From the NCBI GenBank assembly GCA_937872895.1, contig CALMUP010000038.1, forward strand, positions 88,823 through 152,822: a DNA stretch of 64,000 nt, given 5' to 3'. The stretch is from an uncultured Verrucomicrobiota bacterium. Lineage in GTDB: Bacteria; Verrucomicrobiota; Kiritimatiellia; CAIVKH01. Positions 37,405 through 46,453 of the stretch are shown here, piece by piece (position 1 is the stretch's first letter; each line of letters opens with the position of its first letter). The notes under the pieces are model-generated. The model was given only the letters and a program-made list of their open reading frames with translations. It did no database searches and was not told the origin of the DNA. A program made the translations under genes and the position numbers.

Positions 37405-38553
37405 TCAATCCCGCAGGGCTTGCGGGAGGTTGGGTTTCAGACAACGGATGGCGGGCGGGATCGCGCCGATCAGGCCGAGCGCCGCGCCGGTGATCAGGCC
37501 GGCGAACAACGTCTCCGGCCCGAAGCCGAGGCGGAACGCGCCGGCACTCAGGTACACGACGCGGTCGGCGAGCACGAGCACGGCGGTGATGGCGCCGAGC
37601 AGGGCGCCGAGCAACGAGGTCATCAGCGATTCCTGGATGAACGAGACGACGATGGCGACGCGGCGGAAGCCGATGGCCTGCAGGGTGGCGATCTCGCGCA
37701 CGCGCGAGGCGAAGGCGGCATAGAGGGTGTTGAAGCCGCCGAACACCGCGGCGGCGGCGATCAGGGCGGCGGTTGTCCAGGTCATCGCGCGCACCGGGGC
37801 GTAGAACGCGGCGAGGCGCGCGTAGTAATCCTTCTCGTTCACCGCGCTGAGTTCGAGGTCGAGCCGCTGGCGGGTGAACAGTTGCACGTCGGCGGGGTCG
37901 CCGGTGTCGAGGCGAACGACCACGGCGCTGATCGTTTCGCGCTGGGCGAGGGTGCGGAGGTCGTTGAGATCCATCCACAACTCGGACTCGAGCACGGTGC
38001 CGGGCGCGGCGAAGGTGCCGGACACGGTGAGGGTCGCGGTGTCGAGGTTCAGCGTGGTGCCGGGGGCGAGATCGGCCGCGTCCACGCCGAACCGTTTCCA
38101 GGCGAGCCGGCCGACCATCAGTTCACCGGGGCCGGGAAAACGACCATCGATCACCGCGACCTCCGGATGGGTCAGCAGGGCCTTCGGGTTCACGCCGCGC
38201 ACGAGGCCGCGCAGGCGGCGGCCGTCGGGTAGCGCGAGGTCCGCCATATGCACGATCTGCGGCGAGACCGCGCGTTCGCCGAGCGGCGCGTAGATGCCGG
38301 ACAAGCTCGCCTCGGCGATGCCGGCAGCGCGTTCGGAGACCTCGCTGCGCTGGACGCTTTCCTCGCTGCCCTTGCCGATGATCAGCATGTTGTGCGGCGA
38401 GCCGGAGGCGTTCAGGGTGCGGCGCATGCCCTCGTTCAGTGCGTGCGCGCCCATGACGAGGAACACCACCAGGGCGCTGCCGCCCAGGGTCTGGAGCAGG
38501 CGTGTCCGGTCCCGGTACAGGTTGCGCACGGCGTAACTGAAGGGAAGCAGCAT
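37405..38553 (-). CDS. MacB/FtsX-type ABC transporter permease 2
   Basis: A 382-residue permease with the FtsX plan: one N-terminal membrane helix (TRLLQTLGGSALVVFLVMGAH), a large periplasmic domain (about residues 45-245), then three C-terminal helices (TTAALIAAAAVFGGFNTLYA, LMTSLLGALLGAITAVLVL, GLITGAALGLIGAIPP). The start YAVRNLYRDRTR is typical of the family. It lies two bases after the first permease and likely forms a heterodimer with it. Confidence 0.88.
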   Translation of the reverse strand: MLLPFSYAVRNLYRDRTRLLQTLGGSALVVFLVMGAHALNEGMRRTLNASGSPHNMLIIGKGSEESVQRSEVSERAAGIAEASLSGIYAPLGERAVSPQIVHMADLALPDGRRLRGLVRGVNPKALLTHPEVAVIDGRFPGPGELMVGRLAWKRFGVDAADLAPGTTLNLDTATLTVSGTFAAPGTVLESELWMDLNDLRTLAQRETISAVVVRLDTGDPADVQLFTRQRLDLELSAVNEKDYYARLAAFYAPVRAMTWTTAALIAAAAVFGGFNTLYAAFASRVREIATLQAIGFRRVAIVVSFIQESLMTSLLGALLGAITAVLVLADRVVYLSAGAFRLGFGPETLFAGLITGAALGLIGAIPPAIRCLKPNLPQALRD

Positions 38554-38555
38554 GG

Positions 38556-39710
38556 TCAGGCCCTCAGGCTTTCAACGATGGGTCGGCGTGCGGCCTGCCA
38601 GGCCGGATAGGCGGAGGCGAGGCCTCCGAGCAGCAGCGCGAGCGACAGTCCGGAAACGAACAGCGCGGGATCGGGTGAGATGGCCATGATCTGGCCTTCG
38701 TTGCCGAAGGTGATGCGGCGGAAGGCGAGGAAGGCCATCGCCCCGCCCGCGCCGAGCAGGCCACCGGCGAGTCCGAGCAGAAGGCCTTCGAGTACGACCA
38801 GCCAGGCGATTGCGCTGTCGGGATACCCAAGGGTTTGGAGCACGGCGTTTTCGCGGATGCGGGTGCGGACGACGAGCAGGACGGCGTTGGCGATCAGGCC
38901 GAGTACGGCCACGACGGCGCCGAGGCCGATCCACCGGGTGAAGCCGGTCAGCTCGATCAGTTCGCGCGCGGCCTGGGCGAAGAATGCCTTCTCGGGCTGG
39001 GTGTGGGTCGGTTCCTCGGCCGACGCGAAGCGCGCGTCGATCGCCGCGGCGATCTCGGCGAGTTGTGCGGAATCCTCCACACGCACATTGAACTGGGTGA
39101 CTTCACCAAGGCCGCGGCGCGAAGCCTGCTGGAGGAAGGGTAGGTGGACGTAGGCGACGTCGTTGTCCTGCAGGTTCGGTGAGTCGAGCACACCCGAAAC
39201 GCGCACGCGCACGCCGGCCGCCTCGAAGGCATCGCCGGGGCCGAGGGCGCGCCGTTTGGCGAAACTCTTGCCGATCAGCGCGCCGTCGTCGGTGCGTTGC
39301 CAGTCCTCCAGGGTGCCTTCGACGATACGGATTTCCGGCGCAAACCGCGCGAGCTGGCGCGGCGGCACGCCCCGGAAGGTCACGATGTCGAGGCTGGCCC
39401 CGCAGTTGTTGACGGTGATCTGGATGGGGATGACCTCGCGCACGCCGGGGATGCGGCGGATCTCGTCCTCGTAGTACAGCGGCAGCCGGCTGGTCGAGGG
39501 GCAGTAGCGGTTCTCGCGGTACACGACGAGGGTCAGGTCGGAGGCCTCGATCGAGGTCGAGCGCGCGACCGCGGCCTGCATGTTCTCGACGAGGGCGTAG
39601 AGGAACATGCCGGCGGCGATGCCGAGCACGGTGAGCAGGGTGCGGATCCGGTGCCGGACGAGCTGCTTGACCGACAGCGGGACGAGGCGGAGGGCGGAGC
39701 GAAGGTTCAT
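38556..39710 (-). CDS. MacB/FtsX-type ABC transporter permease 1
   Basis: A 384-residue permease of the same type: start LVPLSVKQLVRHRIRTLLTVLGIAAGMFLY (the family's hallmark region, residues 10-39), a periplasmic domain to about 270, and C-terminal helices with LVVLEGLLLGLAGGLLGAGG and AYPAWQAARRPIVESLRA. It overlaps the ATPase gene by four bases (ATGA). The periplasmic part differs from permease 2, supporting a heteromeric pump. Confidence 0.9.
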   Translation of the reverse strand: MNLRSALRLVPLSVKQLVRHRIRTLLTVLGIAAGMFLYALVENMQAAVARSTSIEASDLTLVVYRENRYCPSTSRLPLYYEDEIRRIPGVREVIPIQITVNNCGASLDIVTFRGVPPRQLARFAPEIRIVEGTLEDWQRTDDGALIGKSFAKRRALGPGDAFEAAGVRVRVSGVLDSPNLQDNDVAYVHLPFLQQASRRGLGEVTQFNVRVEDSAQLAEIAAAIDARFASAEEPTHTQPEKAFFAQAARELIELTGFTRWIGLGAVVAVLGLIANAVLLVVRTRIRENAVLQTLGYPDSAIAWLVVLEGLLLGLAGGLLGAGGAMAFLAFRRITFGNEGQIMAISPDPALFVSGLSLALLLGGLASAYPAWQAARRPIVESLRA

Positions 39711-40402
39711 GGCGCGGTCTCCAGGAGTTTTCCTTTTTCAAGGTGCAGGATGCGCGTCGCGGCCTCGGCCGCCTTGGGATCGTGGGTGACCATGACGATG
39801 GTCTTGCCCTGCTCGCGCGCGAGGGTCTTCAGCAGCCCGAGCACGGCATCCGCGGCGTGGCGGTCGAGGTCGCCGGTCGGCTCATCGGCCACCAGCAGCG
39901 GTGGATCGGCGACAAGGGCGCGCGCGATGGCCACGCGTTGTTCCTGGCCGCCGGACAGCTCGCGCGGGAAGTGATGCATGCGGTCGGACAGGCCGACGAG
40001 CGACAGCACGGCCTCGACCTTCTCCCGGCGTTCGCGGCGGCTCATGTCGTCCAGCAGCAGGGGCAGCTCGACATTCTCGAACGCGGTCAGCACCGGCACC
40101 AGGTGGTAGAGCTGGAAGATGTAGCCGACGTTGCGGGCGCGCCACGCCGCGAGGTCGCGGCGCGAGAGGGCGTGGACCTTCACGCCGTCCACCTCGATCG
40201 ATCCGGAGGTCGGCTGGTCGATGCCGGAGAGCAGGTTCAGCAGCGTGGTCTTGCCCGAGCCCGACGGACCCATCATCGCGAGGAAGTCGCCGCGCGGGAT
40301 GGTCAGGTCGAGCGCCTCGAGCGGGGTGACGAGGTTGTCGCCCTTCCTGTACTGCTTGGTGACGCCCTGGCAGTGGATGAGGATGTTGTCCGGGTTGTTC
40401 AT
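39707..40402 (-). CDS. ABC transporter ATP-binding protein (LolD/MacB type)
   Basis: A 231-residue ATPase driving the two FtsX-type permeases. Walker A GPSGSGKTT, Q-loop region YIFQLYHLVPVLTAFENVELP (typical of LolD/MacB), signature LSGGQEQRVAIARAL, Walker B LLVADEPTGDLD and switch His VMVTHD are all intact. It overlaps the adaptor gene and the first permease gene by ATGA at both ends. Confidence 0.95.
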   Translation of the reverse strand: MNNPDNILIHCQGVTKQYRKGDNLVTPLEALDLTIPRGDFLAMMGPSGSGKTTLLNLLSGIDQPTSGSIEVDGVKVHALSRRDLAAWRARNVGYIFQLYHLVPVLTAFENVELPLLLDDMSRRERREKVEAVLSLVGLSDRMHHFPRELSGGQEQRVAIARALVADPPLLVADEPTGDLDRHAADAVLGLLKTLAREQGKTIVMVTHDPKAAEAATRILHLEKGKLLETAP

Positions 40403-41682
40403 GGCGTTGCTCCTCCGTGTGCGGTGACCAGCGCGCCGGGGCGCAGCCGGTCGGCGCCTTCGATGACCACCTGTTCGCCGGCCCGCACGCCGTCGAGCAC
40501 CGGGCGGTAGCCGTCGCGCTGTTCCGCGCCGAGGGTAATCGTGCGTCGGGAGGCGGTTTCATTGACCGGGTCGATGATCCACGCGGCGGCGTTTTCGCCG
40601 TTCTCCTCGACGAGCGCGGCGGCGGGGATCCAGACCAGGCGCGTACCGTCGGTGGCGGCCGGGCTACGGGTGGGCGCGCCGATGAATTCGGCGCGGCACA
40701 ACATTTCGGGGCGGAGGCGGGGGTCGGGGTCGAGGATGGCCACCTTCACCTGCAGGGTGTTGCGGGTGATATCGGCTTCGCCGGTAATGCGGGTGACGAC
40801 GCCGGTGAAGATGCGGTTGGCGAAGGCGGCGGTCACGATACGGGCGGTCATGCCGGTGTCAATGCGGCCGGCATCGGACAGCGGGACATCGACACGCACC
40901 TGGAGGCGTTGCGGGTCGTAAAGGGTGACGGCGGATGAACTATCCATTTCCTCCATGGCGGCCATGCGTTTCATGCCGGGGGCGGCGTGGCGGGCGAGCA
41001 CGACGCCGTCCATCGGGGCCACCACACGGGTGCGTTCGAGATCGAGGCGTGCCTCGTCGAGCCGGGCGCGCAGCGAGGCGATGCGGGCATGCTGCTGGTC
41101 GGCCATCGCCGAGGCCTCGCTCGCCATGCGTTCCGCCCCGATGCGCTCCACCGCGGCGACGTCGTCATCGCCGAGCTGGCGCAGGCGTGCCACGCGGTCG
41201 GTCGCCTCGATCACGGCGGCCGCGGCCGCGCGTTGTTCCGCCTCGGCCATGGCGAGGTCGGCCTCGAGCATGGCCACGCGCAGGAGGTGGTTCGAGGCGT
41301 CGAGGGTGGCGATGAGCATGCCTTGCGTCACGGCCTCGCCTTCGAGCACCAGCACCTGGTCGACGAAGCCGTCGGTCTTGAACGGAACGCGGACCGGGAA
41401 GGGGTCAGGTTCAATCCATCCCGAGGCCTGGGCGATCAAGCGTGCGGTCGCGGGGAAGGATGCTGCGGAGGTGACGTCGCCCGACGCGAGGTACAGGGCG
41501 GGGGTGGTGGTGACCGCGATGCGCGGGCGGAGTCGGTCGCCGAAGAGCAGGGCGGCCAGGGCCGCGATGCCGAGGAGGAAGAGGAGCAGCACCAGCAGCG
41601 GTCCGCTGTTGCGGCGGCGGGTGCCGGGTTCGTGCGGTTTCCGCCGCAGGGAATCCAGGGAAGATGGTGTTGTTGTTTGCAT
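40399..41682 (-). CDS. HlyD/MacA-type periplasmic adaptor (membrane fusion protein)
   Basis: A 427-residue adaptor linking the inner-membrane ABC pump to the TolC-like channel. One N-terminal membrane segment (GPLLVLLLFLLGIAALAALLF) precedes a lipoyl half-motif (GFVDQVLVLEGEAVTQGMLIATLD), a long helical hairpin (residues ~135-215), the second lipoyl half (TRVVAPMDGVVLARHAAPGM), a beta-barrel and a membrane-proximal domain. The ATG at 41682 is preferred; one at 41742 would add 20 residues. It is the first gene of the six-gene efflux operon, which runs to 35537. Confidence 0.9.
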   Translation of the reverse strand: MQTTTPSSLDSLRRKPHEPGTRRRNSGPLLVLLLFLLGIAALAALLFGDRLRPRIAVTTTPALYLASGDVTSAASFPATARLIAQASGWIEPDPFPVRVPFKTDGFVDQVLVLEGEAVTQGMLIATLDASNHLLRVAMLEADLAMAEAEQRAAAAAVIEATDRVARLRQLGDDDVAAVERIGAERMASEASAMADQQHARIASLRARLDEARLDLERTRVVAPMDGVVLARHAAPGMKRMAAMEEMDSSSAVTLYDPQRLQVRVDVPLSDAGRIDTGMTARIVTAAFANRIFTGVVTRITGEADITRNTLQVKVAILDPDPRLRPEMLCRAEFIGAPTRSPAATDGTRLVWIPAAALVEENGENAAAWIIDPVNETASRRTITLGAEQRDGYRPVLDGVRAGEQVVIEGADRLRPGALVTAHGGATP

Positions 41683-41772
41683 AAGCCTGATGTACCACGT
41701 GGACGAACGAAGGATCGGAGGCGATCCGGGGAATTCACGCATGGACCGGTCATGACCGGCGGCGGGTCTGGC

Positions 41773-42186
41773 TTACAGCAGCATCCGGCACAGAACGAGG
41801 TGTCGTCGCGCGCCGGGTGTGGGATACGCGATGGCGGTCGGATGGGAGGGGGAGGTTGGGTGGGCGATGGACGCGACCGATTCGGCGTGGGCGAGGATGA
41901 CTTCGACGGGCGGCTGGGTGTGATCCCGTGCCGGCAGCGGCATGGCGACCGGAAGATCCGTGGCGGTGTAGCAGCAGGTGGGTGCCGGTTGATCGGCGAG
42001 GTTGTTGCCGGTGCAGCAGGTTGCGGTGTCGGCGGTGGTGGTGGCGCAGCAGCAGGACGCGGACTCGGCGGCGTCTGGCCGGAGGCAGGCGTGGAGGGGT
42101 GCCGGCAGCGCGAACAGCACCAGCGCCATGACCAGCATCCATCGGGCGAAGCTGCTTGCCGATTGGTTATGACTCGTGCTGCACAT
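41773..42186 (-). CDS. Small exported cysteine-rich protein
   Basis: A 137-residue protein with a signal peptide (RWMLVMALVLFALPAPLHA), then clustered cysteines: SCCCATT, TCCTG, TCCYT. The tail has several His and Pro. It lies about 90 bases upstream of the efflux operon on the same strand and may be its first gene or a sensor for it. Cys/His clustering would suit metal binding, but no family is recognised. The C-terminal third may be less conserved. Confidence 0.5.
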   Translation of the reverse strand: MCSTSHNQSASSFARWMLVMALVLFALPAPLHACLRPDAAESASCCCATTTADTATCCTGNNLADQPAPTCCYTATDLPVAMPLPARDHTQPPVEVILAHAESVASIAHPTSPSHPTAIAYPTPGARRHLVLCRMLL

Positions 42187-42270
42187 ACTCCGGCATCCTA
42201 CGCAGGGCGGCGCGGTCTGTCAAACCAGGCCCGTGGCGCGAGGTGGGTTGATCGGCCGGGCCGCGGAAGA

Positions 42271-42573
42271 TCACGCTTCGTAATCGACGACGTGCCTGGC
42301 GGTTACCACGCTGCGCACGAAGCCGACGACGGCCTGGTGGGCGGGGTGGGTCATGTAGGCCTCGAGGTCGGTGCGCGAATCGAACTCGGAATAGAGGGCG
42401 ACATCGAATGCGGCGTCCGACGGGATGCAGTTCACGCCAACTTCGAGGTGGCGGATGGCCGGGATCACGGGTCGCAACGCCTCCAGGTCGTGTTTCATCT
42501 TCGCGGCAATCTGTGGACGGTCAAGACCATCCGCGAGCTCCTTCACTTTCCACAGGACGATATGTTTGATCAT
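42271..42573 (-). CDS. Dabb-family (stress-responsive alpha/beta barrel) protein
   Basis: A 100-residue protein with the Dabb fold: MIKHIVLWKVKE at the start, LEALRPVIPAIRHLEVGVN in the middle, DVALYSEFDSRTDLEAYMTHPAHQ, and VVTARHVVDYEA at the end. Members are small dimeric barrels of mostly unknown function. It is divergent from the thermonuclease-like gene, only 30 bases away. Confidence 0.88.
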   Translation of the reverse strand: MIKHIVLWKVKELADGLDRPQIAAKMKHDLEALRPVIPAIRHLEVGVNCIPSDAAFDVALYSEFDSRTDLEAYMTHPAHQAVVGFVRSVVTARHVVDYEA

Positions 42574-42603
42574 TGGTGCCTTCCCTCGTTATAGATTGCG
42601 GCC

Positions 42604-43170
42604 ATGAACCGTCAACTGAACCGGACTCTACACCAACTGATGCGCGGGAAAAACCCTTTGTCGATCCTCGTGCTGGCGGGTCTGCTGGCCTTCGCCTACT
42701 GGCTGGAACCACCGACGCCCAGGCGCGGTCAGGACGAACATGCGGCGGCGCGCGGCCGCTACGAGGGGCGGTGTATCCGGGTATTGGACGGAGACACCAT
42801 CGATGTTCGGGCCGATTCGGGCGAGGAATTCCGGTTGCGGTTGCTGGGTGTCGATTGCATGGAGACGCACAACGAGGAGAAGCTGGCCGAACAGGCGCGG
42901 CGGCTTGGGCGAACCACCGAGCAGGTCCGACGGCTGGGCGAGCGGGGGCGTGACCGCACGCGTGCGTTGCTGCTCAGGCAAGCAATCGCCTGGGAGGTGC
43001 CGGAGGGCACGCCGCTCTTTGATCCCTATGACCGGATGCTTGCCTATGTCGAGCGCGACGGGGAGGATGTCGGGGAATTGCTGTTGCGCGAGGGGCTTGC
43101 CGAATTGCGTCGTGATCCGCATCCCCGGTCCGTCCGCTACCGCGGTTCGGCGGCGCCACTCGCCTGGTGA
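42604..43170 (+). CDS. Thermonuclease (SNase)-family protein
   Basis: A 188-residue protein with an N-terminal membrane segment (LSILVLAGLLAFAYWLE) and a staphylococcal-nuclease OB domain. Conserved regions are RVLDGDTIDVR (metal-binding Asp), RLRLLGVDCMET, the catalytic-side Arg in YDRMLAYVE, and LLLREGLAELRRD. Expected to be an anchored or secreted calcium-dependent nuclease. The central loop is longer and charged (EQARRLGRTTEQVRRLGERG). Start chosen at the first ATG. Confidence 0.88.
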   Translation: MNRQLNRTLHQLMRGKNPLSILVLAGLLAFAYWLEPPTPRRGQDEHAAARGRYEGRCIRVLDGDTIDVRADSGEEFRLRLLGVDCMETHNEEKLAEQARRLGRTTEQVRRLGERGRDRTRALLLRQAIAWEVPEGTPLFDPYDRMLAYVERDGEDVGELLLREGLAELRRDPHPRSVRYRGSAAPLAW

Positions 43171-43189
43171 GGCCGGTGCGGTGGCGGGA

Positions 43190-43849
43190 TCAGGTGCGCG
43201 CGTTGGTTCGTTCGACGTGGGCGACCAGCAGGTACAGCGCCGCGGTCAATGGCCCGAAGCATAGCCCGAACAAGCCCCAGAACGTGGGGTGGTCGCGGTG
43301 ATCATCGATGGCCAGGTCCTTGAGCCAGCGACCGATGCCGATGTGCACGGCGAACGCGGGCACATACAGCAACAGCCAGCTGATCTGGTTGACGCCATAC
43401 GGCTGGAGGATCGTGTTGAACTCCGGCATGGCCAGTGCCATCGGGCGGCCCAGGAGGAGGCCGATCGCGGCGATCAGGCTGAGTAGCAGGGCTGTTTTGT
43501 CCAATGCGCCGGTAGCGGCGGGTGAGGCGGTTTCAGGAGGTTTGGCGTGGCATCCGACCATGAGCAGGGCCGGTGCGACCGGGCCGGCGACCAGGCTGAA
43601 CACGCACCAGCGCCATGGCGTGGCTCCGCGTGCGATGGCCAGTCGAACCGTCCATGCCGCGATACCGAGAAGCACGACAAGCGCGGTGAGGCCCTGCGCA
43701 AGGGAGATGCCACTCAGCGCGACATAGGCGGAACCGGCCGGTCCGCTTCCCTGCGACACGAGCCATGCCGGAAGCGCGATGCGGCCGACCATGCCGGTCA
43801 GCGCCACCAACGCAAGCAGTATGATCAACGGTACCAGGCGCCGGTTCAT
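43190..43849 (-). CDS. Multi-pass membrane protein of unknown function
   Basis: A 219-residue protein with about six hydrophobic segments (LVPLIILLALVALTGMVG, GLTALVVLLGIAAWTVRLA, TALLLSLIAAIGLLLG, ISWLLLYVPAFAVHIGIG, GLFGLCFGPLTAALYLLVAH). The gene overlaps the previous one by ATGA, and the C-terminal part resembles it in style (WLWVLLALTFQF versus WGLFGLCFGPL), so the two may work together. No known family is recognised. Confidence 0.6.
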   Translation of the reverse strand: MNRRLVPLIILLALVALTGMVGRIALPAWLVSQGSGPAGSAYVALSGISLAQGLTALVVLLGIAAWTVRLAIARGATPWRWCVFSLVAGPVAPALLMVGCHAKPPETASPAATGALDKTALLLSLIAAIGLLLGRPMALAMPEFNTILQPYGVNQISWLLLYVPAFAVHIGIGRWLKDLAIDDHRDHPTFWGLFGLCFGPLTAALYLLVAHVERTNART

Positions 43850-44193
43850 GACGGGGTTCCGGCCGGTTCGGATTGCCGGGTATGCACGCGGTGCAGGCGC
43901 CAGGCAAAGAGCAGGATCGGTGCGAGAAACTGGAAGGTCAGCGCCAGCAGCACCCACAACCAGGGCGATTCGCCGCCCTGTTGTGCCTCGCGGTAGATCC
44001 ATCCGGCAATGACCAGGCGGATCAGCAGCGAGACGAAACCCTGCACGGCAAACATCACGGCCATGGCTTGATTCATCTCCAATCCACCCTGGTTGACCAG
44101 GAACAGGGACAGGGGTTTGGCGCTGTATTGGACAACCAGGCCGAGCAGCATCAGCACCGAGGCAACGACGATCAGCGATTCGAGTTTCTTCAT
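43846..44193 (-). CDS. Small membrane protein of unknown function
   Basis: A 115-residue protein with three hydrophobic segments (LIVVASVLMLLGLVVQY, AVMFAVQGFVSLLIRLVIAGW, WLWVLLALTFQFLAPILLFAW). The start at 44193 is fixed by AAGGAG seven bases upstream. It is the first of a two-gene unit with the 219-residue membrane protein. Confidence 0.65.
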   Translation of the reverse strand: MKKLESLIVVASVLMLLGLVVQYSAKPLSLFLVNQGGLEMNQAMAVMFAVQGFVSLLIRLVIAGWIYREAQQGGESPWLWVLLALTFQFLAPILLFAWRLHRVHTRQSEPAGTPS

Positions 44194-44285
44194 GGGCGCT
44201 CCTTGATGGCACACAGGCTAACGCCCGCCCGGGGTGTGGTCAAATGATTCGCGTTGGCGCGGCGTTCCGGTGGCGCGTATATGCA

Positions 44286-44714
44286 TCACATCCGGCCCGG
44301 GTACCAGCTGCCGCCGAAGCGGACAACGTCGATGGCCGGGCGCAGGTCTTCGGTCAGGCGGTCCTTCATGATGAACCCGGCGGCGCCGGCCTCCTGTGCC
44401 TTGTGGGCGAACGACTCCTCGTCCTTCATCGTGATCACCACCGTACGGATATCCGGGTGGTGGGTGTGGAGATGGCGCACGAGATCGAGCCCATCGCGCC
44501 CGTGCAGCATCAGGTCCACGAGCACAAGGTCCGGTTGGTGCTTGGCCACGAGGTAGATGCCTTGTTCGATCGAGTCGGCCTCGCCGCACACCGCGATGCC
44601 GGAGTGGCGGCGCAACAGGCCGACCAGCGCTTCGCGCACCAGGGGATGGTCATCGACGACGAGGATGCGGTCCACCTCGGAAGGGTCGGGTTGTCGGGGG
44701 GTGTTCGTGTTCAT
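44286..44714 (-). CDS. Stand-alone receiver-domain response regulator (NarL-type, no DNA-binding domain)
   Basis: A 142-residue protein consisting of one receiver: acidic pair VVDDHPLVREALVG, phospho-acceptor Asp in LVLVDLMLHGRDG, TVVITMKDEE, and the Lys in GFIMKDR. The sequence has NarL/FixJ flavour (ends ...VVRFGGSWYPGRM), yet it stops exactly where the LuxR-type helix-turn-helix would begin, and none is visible in the next 70 bases in any frame. The start (MNTNTPRQPD) overlaps the kinase gene by three bases into its stop region (gap -), indicating coupling. Confidence 0.85.
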   Translation of the reverse strand: MNTNTPRQPDPSEVDRILVVDDHPLVREALVGLLRRHSGIAVCGEADSIEQGIYLVAKHQPDLVLVDLMLHGRDGLDLVRHLHTHHPDIRTVVITMKDEESFAHKAQEAGAAGFIMKDRLTEDLRPAIDVVRFGGSWYPGRM

Positions 44715-44716
44715 GG

Positions 44717-46453
44717 TCAGGTTCCCGTATCGATCGGATGCCGGCACACCACTTCGGTGCCACCGCTGGGGCGCGGGTTGCAGTGCAGGGTTCCCTGGAT
44801 CATCAATGCGCGTTGGTGCATGATGCGCAAGCCCATGCCGGCGGCGGTGCCGTCGCGGCGTTGCGGGATGCCGCGTCCGTTGTCGCGGATGCTCAGGACG
44901 ATCTCGTTCGTGGTGCGCCCGAGGTGAAGATCGATCCGGGTGGCCGAGGCGTGGCGGACCGCGTTGTTTACCGCTTCCTGGGCGATGCGGTAGAGTTGGT
45001 TCGACGCATCCTTGTCGATCTCCGGGAGCGGGCCGGTCGAGGTGAAGCGGCAGGTCAGGCGCGCATACACCTCGGTGGAGGCGGCGAGTTCCTCGAGGGC
45101 GCGCAATAGCCCGCCGCGTTCAATGTCAACCGGGTTCAGCCCGTGGGACAAGGCGCGGGCTTCGCGGGCCGAGCGGTTGACCAGCGCGGTGACGTCACGC
45201 AATTCGGCCTTCATCGCCTCGTCCCCTTCGGGCGCGGCATACTCGAGCGCCTTGATCCGCATCGCCGTCGCGGTCAGCAACTGGCCGAGGTTGTCATGCA
45301 GGTCGCGGGCGAGCCGCTGTTGCTCGCGCATGCTGACATCGACCAGCTCCTTGCCGATGCGGCGGATCTCGGTGATGTCAAGCAGCACCCCGATCAGGCC
45401 GGCCGAGGTTCCGGCCTGGTCGCGGAAGAGGCCGAGTTGTGCGCGGTACACGCGCAGCTCGCCGTTGGCGTCGTGGCCGGTCACCTCGAACGAGGTGCTC
45501 ATGCCGGAGGAGCCGAGGTCGGCCTCCCGTGCGGCGAGATGATCCAGCATGCCGGCATCATGGCCGTTGCCGGCTTGTTCGCGGTTGCGCCCGATGAAGA
45601 CCTCCGGTTTGTCGCCCAGCACATCGAGGGCATACCGGTGGTTCATGGCGATGTAGGTGCCGGCGAGGTCCTTGGCATACACCGGCATCGGGATCGTGTC
45701 GAACAGGGTGCGCTGTTGCGACAGGCTCTGCTCAAGTTCGCGGCGCGAGCGTTCAAGGGAATCGAGCATGGTGTTGATGCCGCGGGCGAGGTCGCCGACC
45801 TCGTCCGGCGAGGCGATAAAGTCCCCGGTGTCCACGCGCCCGCGGTCGGCGATCATCCGCACCATCGCGGCCAGCCGGGTGATCGGACCGGTGATGGTGC
45901 GGCCGATACGCGCGGCCAGGAGCACGGCGACGAACAGCGTGGCCAGGAATACGGCGATGGCGCTGCCCACAACGGTAATGACCTGCCGGTTCATGCCGGA
46001 CAGGTCTTCCTCGATGTGAACCTGGCCGATGACCCGGTCGTTCAGCACGATCGGGATGGCCGCCCGCATGCGCGATCCGGCCAGGTAATCGACCATGCCT
46101 TGTCCCGGATCGTGGTGCAACGGCGGCGAGCCTTCGGCCATCGCCCCGGCCTCGGCGAAAACCGACCCGTCAGGTCGCCGAATCGCCGCATACAGGATGC
46201 TGCTGCCGCTTTGAACCAGGTGCATGTCCTCGCGTGCGGTGTCGAGGTCGTCAAAAGCCAGCGGAGCCGCGCTGTTCAGGGCGACCAGATTGGCCATGGC
46301 CACGAGCTGCTGCTCGAATTGGCGGCGTTGCAAGGTCCATCCGTACCAGCCGAACAGGGTGGTGGCGAGCGCGAGGATCACCGCGCTCATCGCCACCAGC
46401 AGGATCAGCAGACGGAACTGGATCGATCGTCGGGTTCGCTCAATCAACCTCAT
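44717..46453 (-). CDS. NarX/DegS-type sensor histidine kinase
   Basis: A 578-residue inner-membrane kinase. Membrane segments near residues 13-35 and 165-190 bracket a periplasmic sensor. A HAMP domain (ITGPITRLAAMVRMIADRG) and a PAS domain (TLFDTIPMPVYAKDLAGT) follow. The HisKA_3 phospho-acceptor lies in REQQRLARDLHDNLGQ, and the ATPase in LYRIAQEAVNNAVRHASA, DNGRGIP and GMGLRIM. It would phosphorylate the receiver encoded immediately downstream. The YfiR-like gene upstream overlaps it by ATGA. Confidence 0.92.
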   Translation of the reverse strand: MRLIERTRRSIQFRLLILLVAMSAVILALATTLFGWYGWTLQRRQFEQQLVAMANLVALNSAAPLAFDDLDTAREDMHLVQSGSSILYAAIRRPDGSVFAEAGAMAEGSPPLHHDPGQGMVDYLAGSRMRAAIPIVLNDRVIGQVHIEEDLSGMNRQVITVVGSAIAVFLATLFVAVLLAARIGRTITGPITRLAAMVRMIADRGRVDTGDFIASPDEVGDLARGINTMLDSLERSRRELEQSLSQQRTLFDTIPMPVYAKDLAGTYIAMNHRYALDVLGDKPEVFIGRNREQAGNGHDAGMLDHLAAREADLGSSGMSTSFEVTGHDANGELRVYRAQLGLFRDQAGTSAGLIGVLLDITEIRRIGKELVDVSMREQQRLARDLHDNLGQLLTATAMRIKALEYAAPEGDEAMKAELRDVTALVNRSAREARALSHGLNPVDIERGGLLRALEELAASTEVYARLTCRFTSTGPLPEIDKDASNQLYRIAQEAVNNAVRHASATRIDLHLGRTTNEIVLSIRDNGRGIPQRRDGTAAGMGLRIMHQRALMIQGTLHCNPRPSGGTEVVCRHPIDTGT

